From Apophysomyces variabilis (lineage: Eukaryota; Mucoromycota; Mucoromycetes; Mucorales; Mucoraceae), in assembly GCA_002749535.1 (NCBI GenBank), contig MZZL01000132.1, forward strand, positions 154,723 to 218,722: a stretch of DNA of 64,000 bases. The letters are read 5' to 3'. Below the pieces are notes generated by a model. It saw only the letters and a list, made by a program, of their open reading frames with translations. It did not search any database and had not been told where the DNA came from. Below are positions 55,232 through 64,000 of this stretch, piece after piece. The translations under genes and the position numbers were made by a program. How positions within the stretch are numbered: position 1 is the stretch's first letter; every line of letters begins with the position of its first letter.

Positions 55232-56642
55232 ATGGCCACTGAAGTACACGAAGTCTCAGCTTCCACCGAGAAATTCAAGGTTGAAGAAACGACAATCGAT
55301 CACTATGTCGAGGAAGATCGGGCTTCCAGCGTTGTCAATGAATTCGGACACGGAACTGGTTCTTGGCTCACTGCGTACGCCAACGTTGTTTGCGTCGTTG
55401 CCGGTACGGGTACTCTTGGCCTTCCCTACGCATTCAACAAAGGCGGCTGGCTTGGTATCCTTATTCTGATGCTCGCCTATGGCATGTCGGTGTACAGTGG
55501 TGTTATCCTCATTCGCTGTCTCTACTACAAACCTGGTCACCGTCTCCATGATTACAAAGAAATCGGAACAGCTGCCTTTGGTTTGCCTGGTTACCTTATT
55601 GCCTCCGTACTTCATATCCTGAATCTGTTTGGTTGTCCTGCTCTCTATCTGGTCTTGGCGGGTGGTAACATGCATGACCTTCTCAAGCACACGGTAAGTC
55701 TCACATAAAAATAAACATTTAAGTATCACATGTATTCTTACGTTCTTCATGGGCATTTTTCAGGCTGCTGGTCTAACCCCAGGTTATTGGAGTATCATCT
55801 TCGCGGCTCTGCTCTTGATTCCTTCCGTTACCATGAAGACGTTGCGCGAGGTCACTGCTATGGCTGTCATTGGCGCCCTCAGCACTATGATCGCTGTGTT
55901 CATTGTCGTGATCCAAGCTCCTATTGACCATCGCAATAGCACGGTGGCTATCGAGCACAACCCTGTTATTTGGGTCGGTTTCCCTACTGCTCTTTCCACC
56001 ATTGCTTTCTCATTCGGTGGGAATAACACTTATCCTCATGTGGAACACGCCTTGGCCAAGCCTCATCAGTGGAAATGGGCCGTTACTGCCGGTCTGTCGA
56101 CTTGTACTGCGTTGTACCTATTGACTGCCATTCCTGGTTACTACTCTTATGGTCAACTCACCCAATCGCCTATCTACAACTCCTTCCAAGATGGTTCCCC
56201 TGCCAAAATTGTTGCTATGATTGTCATGACTATCCACGTCATTCTTGCTATCCCCATCTACACAACTTCCTTTTCGCTGGAATTCGAAAAGTTCGTTCGT
56301 TGCAATGAAGACAGACTTGGCAAGTTCGGCGCTTGGCTTGGCCGTGCTATTATCCGTACTGCAACTATGGTGATTCTTGCTCTGTTGGCTGTCTTTGTCC
56401 CCTACTTCGACAACTTCATGAGTCTCATTGGCGCTCTTTGTAACTGTGGTCTCGTTTTTCTTCTACCTGTGGTCTGCTATCTTAAACTTACAGGCGTCCG
56501 CAACAAGCCCTGGTACGAACTCGCTTTCTGTGCATTGACCCTGCTTTTGGGTGTCGTCGGCTGTGTATTTGGCACCAAGGACGCCATCATCGGCTTGATT
56601 CAAAGTTTCGCACAATCCAAGTCTGTGGGAGGAGGCCACTAG
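55232..56642 (+). CDS. AAAP-family amino-acid transporter (Aa_trans)
   Basis: Two exons, 55232-55693 and 55764-56642, giving 446 residues. The cytosolic N-terminus is acidic; the first helix has the family signature SWLTAYANVVCVVAGTGTLG then LPYAFNKGGWLGILIL. About eleven transmembrane helices follow, including YWSIIFAALLLIPSVTM, TAMAVIGALSTMIAVFIVVI and IAFSFGGNNTYPHVEHAL (typical of the family's helix 6 region). The best match is the AVT/AAAP (SLC36/38-like) group of vacuolar or plasma-membrane amino-acid carriers. Substrate and direction cannot be told. Codon use is biased to C-ending codons (GTC, CTC, TTC, ATC), suggesting high expression. Confidence 0.92.
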
Positions 56643-58634
56643 ATTTCCCTCTTATGATTCGGCGCTGTGCGCTCAAGTAAACAAAAGGAATGTGCCTCAT
56701 CCCTCACTTTTTTTTCTTTCCCGATTCATCCATATAATGCTGTAAATATTTGTCCGCTTCTATTTTTCTGCCCCAGTGTTTCATATTAATAAAAAGTTAT
56801 TCACTACGTCTAAACCAACTTTGTGCATATGATCCCTCCAGAGACAACGACTTAAGTTTCGTCAGAGGGTACATAGGGATCATTCTTTATCCGTTGTATC
56901 ACCCTGAAAAAGAAAGACTAATGGTTCGATTGACTTAATGGTGCGCTATTGACCTTACTGCAACCGTCATCTACTTCACAACATAGCAGGATAAAATATT
57001 CTTAGTCTGCACGCACCAGGATTGCGTTGGGTATTGATAGCTTTGCTTTTGTGCAGATGGAGCGTGAAAAGAAAGGAAAAAGGGAGGCTCAATGACGGCA
57101 TAAGGCTCGGCTCATCACAAGTGTAACCAGCATTCTTTAACTGTTTTAAGGTATTCCTAAACCAGATCTCGCATAATCAAAAAGACTAGTCACACCCGAG
57201 CCTACATTTTGCCCTTTTTACCACTTAATACAGTTCTCGGTGTTACACCATACATTTCAAATTGGATGGCCAGATTTTTTTTATGGAGATGCTTATGGCA
57301 ACTTCATCAATGAATACAGCAGGGCTGAAGTCACGGACCGTCCTGTGGATTAGGGGAGAGATGTACCTGCTGAAAACAATCAGTTCACGTACCAGTGTTT
57401 GTGCGATATCCCTAGTGTGAATGACCATGGGGCCTGTTGCTATTTAGACCAGTGAATAAAGAACGCAGATGTTTGCCTAGGAGAAACTGTTGTAAAGCGA
57501 GGATAGTGTATTGTTAAGACCAGGATAAATTGAGGTTTCTTTGAACTGGTTTTTGAAAAGGTAAGGTTCTAAGCCCTTGAGGTAGTGGTAAGCGACCGGC
57601 AATTCCTTCCCGTGCGGACAGACAATGTACATTTGTTGTACATGTACATCAGCAAACAGTTGTTTTGTATTGCACAAGTGGCACTTTCATTATCACAACT
57701 TTCCAGAAATTGTGAGAAATAATCAGTGAGCTCCATGTCCAAATCCTCATATACCATCCGCTTAATTGCCGTGACACTTCCTTTACGTCTTCACTCTTTG
57801 GTATGTTCCCACAATCACAATTCAATTTATAAGTATTGGGAAAAAGTTGCCTTGAACAGTTGTTGAAACATAATTATAACAACTAAAGATCTCGTCTTTT
57901 GTCGTGCACTGTACCTAAGAGATTTATGGCTTTTAGGTCTTTGGTGCAGATATCTGATCCACACGATTATTCATAGCCATGAAGGGTTGCATCCACCTAC
58001 CCGATAATATTTTCACAACTACGATAACGGTCACGTGTGCCCAACTTTTTCCCTTGATCTGCAAAGATTAACTATTTGACGTGTTATAGAGAATGAACTA
58101 TCTATACACTTTGAATAGAGCCATTTATTTATTGGAAATTAAGATTTATATGACTTGATTACATCATAACGTATCTTTTACAAAAGCGAAATGATTACCA
58201 GAAGCAGACCAGTCGAATAACCTTTATTTTTCCGCATTTGTAGGAAGTTATGGCGCGTTATAGGGCCAGTTTTAAGAACAGCCTATGGCAGCAAACCCAA
58301 ACGTTAATATCAAAGGAGTCTTGAGAAGGCTGCAGAGAACAACGTCTGTAACATGCCCTACACTATTTACCCTACACAGCCATGACGTTGCTTACGCTGT
58401 CTTTTCGATTCTTTCGTTCCAGTATGTTTTGCCTGATTTCCCTTCCACTGCCCGGCGTTTTATTATGTTCATTGCAACATGCAAAAGTTTTGGTGCCATT
58501 TATTTTAAACCGTATGGTAGCGGCTATGCTTTTAGCATAGCGAATCGCTTATCACTATTAAAATACAATTTGATCCCAGCTGTAACGATAGTACAATGTG
58601 CTATTGAGATCTCTAAATATAAATACCAAGCGCT
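56643..58634. other. Intergenic with a possible gene relic
   Basis: 3' flanks of the transporter (+) and the monooxygenase (-). A minus-strand relic at 57243-57757 is listed separately. A plus frame at 58285-58638 starts at an ATG but overlaps the monooxygenase stop and resembles nothing known. Confidence 0.5.
57477..57757 (-). pseudogene. Possible frameshifted gene remnant
   Basis: Two overlapping minus-strand frames read like one protein broken by a frameshift near 57670. The first has MVYEDLDMELTDYFSQFLES then CDNE. The second continues LCNTKQLFADVHVQQMYIVC, PHGKELPVAYHYLKGLE and PYLFKNQF. Paired cysteines (C-x-x-C then C-P-H-G) hint at a zinc-binding fold. I do not recognise the family; a mobile-element or expanded lineage-specific origin is possible. 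An intron could also explain the frame change, though no GT-AG pair of usual length fits. A further frame at 57243-57428 may belong to it. Confidence 0.3.
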
Positions 58635-60457
58635 TTAGGCGTATCGCAGCTCCTTTTCTCTAGTCTTGGCAATGGTCGCTTCAGAGAACTTGATCCATTC
58701 CTCAAACATGGGTACCCAACGCTCAGCAAGCTCAGGACCGTAATAATTTGTAAGTTCCTTGACTCCTGAGGCATTGCCCAATTCAGCATGGCGGTTGAGC
58801 CAAGTGATGAAGGCTTGCGCGCGCAGACTTTCGAAATGGACGGTCAGGTCATCTATAGGACAAGATGGCTTGCTGTTTTCCATAAGCTTCCTCATCTTTG
58901 ACTGGCTAGGAAGACGTGCAGTGCCTTCCCAAACACGAGCAACAGCATTTGCTTGATAACTGAAGAATCGCACCAAGGTAACATGGGATGGAAAACCGAG
59001 AAAGGCCAACGTCGGGTCATCAATATGGAAGATTTCATGATAGGTTTCAATGGGTCGTTTTCCATCCACGACCACACCATCCTTTGCCTGGTCTCTCTCG
59101 TCCATATGGACACGTAAGTTGCCCAGGAAAGGAAGATTGGCCATATATCCAGTGCAGTAGATCACGCGATCAACATCCAACGTTGTTCCGTCCTCAAAAG
59201 TCACTGTACCATCAACCTTTCCGTCCTGGTTGACGAAGCCTTGAATTGCAGGCTTCAACACAATGTTCTTTGGGATGGCAGACCGGAAAGCGTTTAAAAT
59301 CTCACTTTCAAGTTCAAATGGACCGCGGAAGGACAGATAAACGTTCTCTGCAACACCCTGCAAATGTCTGACGATATCAACCGCAGACACATGGCCACCA
59401 ACAACAAGCACATTCTATCGGTCAAAAGGTTGTCAGTCTGTTTTTACCTCCAATGTTGGTCATAGCCGCGTCCTACCTTTCCTTTGAAATCGCGAGGGTG
59501 TCGGAATTGCTTAGAATGGGAGACCCGCTCAGGCCATAAAGTGTCGTACTCTTTCAAGCCTTTGGCATCAGGAATGAAAGGATCTTGGAAGCTTCCCGCT
59601 GCAACAGCCACAGCATCAAATGTCTCTCTCCAGCGCTTAATACGAATCTTGTCACCAACTTTTTCGGACTTGGCCACCACCACAGACCAGCTGCCGTCGG
59701 ACTTTTTGCTGATTTGCTTCACAGCTGTGTTTAGTTCGATAAAAGGGTATAGGCCAAAGTGCTCAGCAAAGCTTTTGAAATAGTTGCAAACGCCGGTATG
59801 GGGAACAAATAGAGGAGTGCCGTCGGGCCAAGGGAAGTCCTCCAGTTGAAGAATTGGTGTTGCCGTGTTACAGTGCAAATCTTCATAACAGCCAGATCCC
59901 GGGTGTTCTTGCCTAAACCACCGTTCCGTCTCGGGTGCCAAGATCACTTCTTCTTCTACTACCTCGTTCTCAGGCACATCTGGCAAAGCTTCAATAGGGG
60001 CCAGCTTGTCTGAAGGCACACTAGGCTTCACAGAAGGTGTTTTGTTGTAGAACCTGCAAGTAACATCCCACGAAATCTGTCAGTTCCAAAAACATCCGGG
60101 CACGCGGATTTGTATAACATACCATACACCACCAACTTCTGCTTGGGTTTCAAAAATTCTCACTTCTATGCCACGATCGCGAAGTTTTTTGGCAGTTGCC
60201 AGCTGTTCAAAGAAACCCGGTTAGGATGAAAATAGGGATTACGCTGAGCGTGCACAGGTGCTTACACCAGCCGGACCCGCGCCAACGACGGCGGCGCGTC
60301 GGATAGGGCGGGAGAAAACGTAAGGATCTTCAAAAGCTTCGTTGGCCACCTTGAGAGATTGTTCGATGACCTCTTCCATTGTAGCCACATATCGTGGCGA
60401 TGCATTAGTGGGGATAGACTCCTTAAGATTTTCCGAACCGTTCAATGCAACTGTCAT
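58635..60457 (-). CDS. Flavin-containing monooxygenase (FMO/BVMO-like)
   Basis: Four exons: 60457-60266, 60202-60123, 60053-59477 and 59414-58635, giving 542 residues. The FAD Rossmann motif is split by intron 1: VVGAGPAG followed by LATAKKLRDRGIEVRIFETQ, then AEVGGVW. Using the donor right after GPAG gives the standard motif; reading further stops at once. The FMO-type linker WPERVSHSKQF is followed by the NADPH-binding segment NVLVVGGHVSAVDIVRHL, with G-x-x-x-S-A in place of the common G-x-G-x-S-A. CTGYMANLPFLG is the conserved ATG-like block. Oxygenates N, S or carbonyl groups using NADPH and O2; substrate unknown. Length fits cytosolic/ER fungal FMOs. Confidence 0.92.
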
Positions 60458-63222
60458 TCTTTGTGTTAATCAACGAAACAAGTCTTGCCTTTGCTGGTGC
60501 TGCCTATTATTTATACGAATGAATGTATCACAAGATTAGTACAACGGATGGTGGAGACCAAAAAGAAGAGGCACGCATTGATCCTACCGCATAACAGGCT
60601 GCGGAACCGAGAATCTCAACCAACGTCAAGTTTGACTGTATATGCCATAGAAACTAGATAACTTCATAAGATCAGTATTTGGGCTCTCTGTCTTGTTTCT
60701 GTTATTTTTCGAGAAAGCCAAATACATAAAGGCATTTCCATCTTTGCGAAAAGGTTTAGTATCGTTGCACAAGGTCCGAATTCGCAGCGCAGTGTTACTC
60801 CAGCAGGCTCCTCGAGCCTTTTGAAATTTTTAATGTAACCGCGTCCGAAGCTTATACAGAGCAGATCTGACCATTTTATTGACGCTTCTTCGAATAATAG
60901 ACCACGTTCTCACTTCATCATGTAGGTAACTTTAAATAAGTGATTGTATATTACAGCTACTCGGGTTGGCGAAAAAAACGGACACAATTTTAGAACGTGG
61001 AACTGACTTTTATTCGGACGTACTAAGGCACGATGTAATGATCAGAGGATAGGAGTTTGTTACAGCAATTATTTCCCAGGTGATAGGATACACATATACA
61101 TGCAAATCAGTGAGATTCTACCAGACATAGAAATACCTCAACGTGTGTTGAGTGCAAAGTGCTGTTGCTATAGACCCTTTGAATGAACCTAGTACTCTCG
61201 TCTCTACAGCAAGATCACGTACCTTCAGCTGCTAAGCTCCAATGAAAGTTTGGTGGTAAATCCGATTTTGGAATTAAAGGTATGATCCCGTGTAACAAGG
61301 TGTTGTACATCTTCGAATGGCAAGTGCGAGCTCCGCCGACTCTGTTCAGTCGAATCGAATCGGATACTTTTGGTGTTGACATTGTATTCTTATCGTTGAA
61401 TGGTAGATCTTAGTTTAACCGCTTTCTTACTAAAATCTAAGCGATTTTATAACTATCAATTACTTCAGATTAGTGAACACTTTAAATTTAGCTTTATTGA
61501 ATTACTGAGTGTATAACTAAAGCATGACAGTTTTCTACAGCGGAAGTCCTATTAAAGTTGTCGACAGTTAACGCCATAACACTAGACAATATTGGGTAAA
61601 AGATAACGAGCGCATTCTATTGCACTTGTGCAACCCCGGGGAATGTATAGTTACGACACAAACCAATATCGAAGCTTGTACAATAAAAGGTACCATCGGA
61701 CTAAGCAGCTCAATAATCGGTGATTTTGCAGCTGGGTCCTTGTAAAAGTCATACTATTTCTTTGTTGTCAGTGATGAAGAACCCGTAAAATCACCGATCG
61801 ACACAGCTAACCGTTGATCCTGGCTTCAATGTGAGATTGTTACCACTACAGGCAGGCAGTTGGGAAGCTAGCATGAAAATCGGCCGGTCATATGCTTGGA
61901 AGGGAGCAACATTAACAGATCCCTGCTAGGCTGACAAGGTTAGTATTGCTGTTAAGCGACCACAATACGCCCCCAAATAATTGGAAAGCATGCACCAGCG
62001 CAGGAAATGAAAAGACTGCTATCAGCCATATTAAAAAGACGATGACCGATCACTAGCATAAAATATTGAACATGTTCCTTCCGGACGATGAAAACGGAAA
62101 CCATCGGAAAGAGGCAAATCGTTACATAAATATAAAAATCTATGTTTGCTTAGATTAAATTGGTTCGATAAATCGTTCAGATTCAACGTGTGGACAGTAT
62201 TCAACACCTTCAGCAACCAAGCAGCTAACGTTGCCTTCAAGTTTCGAGTAGCTGGGTATCCCCGAAAACCTTCCTTTGTTTAAGCCTGAGACGAAGGATC
62301 GCCAACACATATACACGTTTGACGCTGCAGGCATTTGACACAGATGACTGCTAATCAGACGGGATGTGCAGAAGAGTTAATGCCAAAGGTGCCTAAGGTA
62401 TACAGGTCTCAGATCTCTTTCTGGCTCCGCGTTTATGTGTGCTGTGCAGGACAAAGCAAGACGCCCTTCAATTAAGTTTGCTCGATAGCCTATCTAATAG
62501 CTATCTGTTCCACAGAGTGTGATAAGCGTTGTCATGTTATGCCGAGTATCTTGGGACAGATAGCCGATCGAGCGAACACAAGGACTGAAAATTGCTGGTT
62601 GAAAATCAGGTAAGACATATAGGAAGAGAGGCATGTCTCGGCTGTACGTAGATAATAAATAAAGTCGGTAAAGAATATATACAAAAGGAGAAGGCAATAT
62701 TATTCAGACCTCAATGAAAAGTTAAACTGAGTGAATGTAGTAGCATTGTACAAAGGAGATTGTTTCCTAAATTTACGCATACGGTCAAACTTCCGAGATC
62801 CTTCAGAGATTCTTTAAACAATATTTATCCATAGTGCGACATACGAGCATTTTTACATGAGCACGGCCTTTGAACTGGTCGATCGCAGTTTAATACCGAC
62901 GCTTCATTATATCTAAACTATCTCTATACCGCAGTCGAATTCAATTGTTAGTATAGCTGGAAATTGATCCAGTTTCCCAGTTGATATTCGGGAAGAGGTT
63001 GGACCACTTGGCACATTGCGACAGAATTCAACTTCTTTGCTAACGACTGATAAGCATTTAAGCAGCCTTTTTCTTGGGAAGTCGTGTCATTCTATTTTCT
63101 TTTGACAATTGTTTTGTGCAAAGTACTAAATTTCAAAAAATGTTTTAATGCAGGAAGGAATGACGAGTGATAAAAATACAATGAAGAAAAGTACCCATAG
63201 GGTGACGTTTCTTTAGGTGGAA
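60458..63222. other. Intergenic, about 2.8 kb
   Basis: Upstream of the monooxygenase and downstream of the RasGEF gene. All frames are short and unlike known proteins (for example 62031-62240 and 62494-62697). No tRNA or repeat was found. I see no gene. Confidence 0.5.
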
Positions 63223-64000
63223 TTATGGTTGTCTCTGCTGACTTGCGATCTCTGTTGACCGTGAATCGTGTATAAAGGGGCTGTCATCCGCTCTTGGCTC
63301 GATTTCCAAGCTCCTGGAATAGAAAGCTTCCTCATTATTGTCTGCTGTCTCTGTTTTAAGACACTGCGAAATATAACGTTGGATCTCATCCACTTCCTTG
63401 AACTTGTATGGAACCTGAAATTGGTCGATCTCGGTTAATATCCGTGCCATTTTCATATATTTATCGAAGTTGATCAACTTCAGTTGGCCGTGATTAGAAG
63501 TTCGATGGTTCGGGTTGCCTTGGTCAATGAATACCATATCACTCAAGTAAATCCCAAGAAACGGAAGGCATGGCGCCGTTGCTGTCTTTAGACATTTACG
63601 GTATACAGCGAAATTTCGTTGAGAATCTGCTACGCGTGAAATATTGTCAAAGATAGTTTTATGTTTTGCCGATCGTGATACGGCATCCCATGTTTGCTTC
63701 AGTCTCGCAATACTTGCTGAACTTAGCGCACATCTGATTGCCATCAAGGTGTTATAGTTATTTAGTTGCAGACAATGCTAAGAAAAAAGGAGAAAAAGGG
63801 AGAACGTCTTTTAGTTCTCGTCATGTCACTGTATTCTGTACATACATCACCGACTTTGATCCAATATTTAATGACATTGACTCGTCGTTTTGCATCAGGT
63901 TCTCGTAAAATAGTGTTGGATATCCAGTAGACTATTTGGGTACTGCGCTGAATCATTGTTTTAACATTGGCTGACTTGCTCACGGTTTTTCTCGATTCTT
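63223..64000 (-). CDS. RasGEF-domain protein, C-terminal part (runs off the window)
   Basis: The gene enters from the right edge. The last two exons are visible: from the edge down to 63846, and 63777-63223. They encode STQIVYWISNTILREPDAKR and VNVIKYWIKVGD, then HCLQLNNYNTLMAIRCALSS and ASIARLKQTWDAVS. After that come CLPFLGIYLSDMVFIDQGNP, LKLINFDKYMKMARILTEID and FQVPYKFKEVDEIQRYI. These are the conserved C-terminal blocks of the CDC25/RasGEF catalytic domain, including the helical-hairpin region that opens Ras. The tail after the domain is about 45 residues, acidic and Ser-rich. The N-terminal modules (SH3, REM or others) lie outside, so the subfamily (Cdc25, Bud5, Sdc25) cannot be set. 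Confidence 0.9.

Noticed and set aside
58285..58638. 117-codon plus-strand frame beginning at ATG
   Set aside because: Overlaps the stop of the monooxygenase gene, with no homologue or promoter seen; probably chance.

Overview
The window is nuclear DNA from a filamentous fungus, most likely Mucoromycota and probably order Mucorales; I do not assign a genus. Reasons: genes split by short introns (about 50-100 nt, mostly gtaag/gtatg...tag/cag), three spore-coat CotH-like genes (a family expanded in Mucorales), and fungal versions of prefoldin, TFIIH, mitochondrial processing peptidase and a mitochondrial ribosomal protein. There is no operon structure, CRISPR array, rRNA or convincing tRNA. Coordinates run from first to last coding base; exon limits were set by hand from splice motifs and reading-frame phase.

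Layout. 1-3.4 kb: no gene, but two copies of a short dispersed repeat. 3.5-9.6 kb: prefoldin subunit 3 (+), an F-box protein (-), TFIIH p44/Ssl1 (-) and a small basic protein (-). 11.9-18.5 kb: a divergent pair of CotH-like genes sharing a 2.7 kb upstream region. 19.7-20.4 kb: a six-exon AGTRAP-like membrane protein. 21-30.4 kb: a 993-residue disordered protein with PAM2-like motifs (-), divergent from mitochondrial processing peptidase beta (+), then a large PH/LRR protein (+). 30.6-32.8 kb: two genes made only of small exons, a Cuz1/ZFAND1-type AN1 zinc-finger protein and a chromodomain protein, the latter with a foldback repeat just upstream. 33.8-41.7 kb: mitochondrial bL28, a type II membrane protein with an SGNH/PC-esterase-like domain, an unresolved coding segment, a single-pass membrane protein, an LEA2-like membrane protein and a small polyQ protein. 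42.5-45.4 kb: an LPA1/2-phosphoglycerate-kinase-like P-loop protein and a secreted EXORDIUM-like protein in tandem. 45.6-53.8 kb (all -): a third CotH-like gene, a multi-pass membrane protein and a secreted subtilase with a PA domain. 55.2-60.5 kb: an AAAP amino-acid transporter (+) and a flavin monooxygenase (-). 63.2-64 kb: the C-terminal half of a RasGEF that runs off the right edge.

How the genes relate. Most are unrelated housekeeping genes (protein folding, transcription and repair, mitochondrial import and translation, ubiquitin and proteasome). A second group faces the cell surface or outside: three CotH-like proteins, the subtilase, the EXORDIUM-like protein, the SGNH membrane protein and the transporter. 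The most unusual items are the CotH gene whose first ATG gives no signal peptide, the PAM2-like motif cluster, the two genes without long ORFs, and a 32-nt repeat found three times, once as an inverted pair, whose two best copies differ only by transitions.
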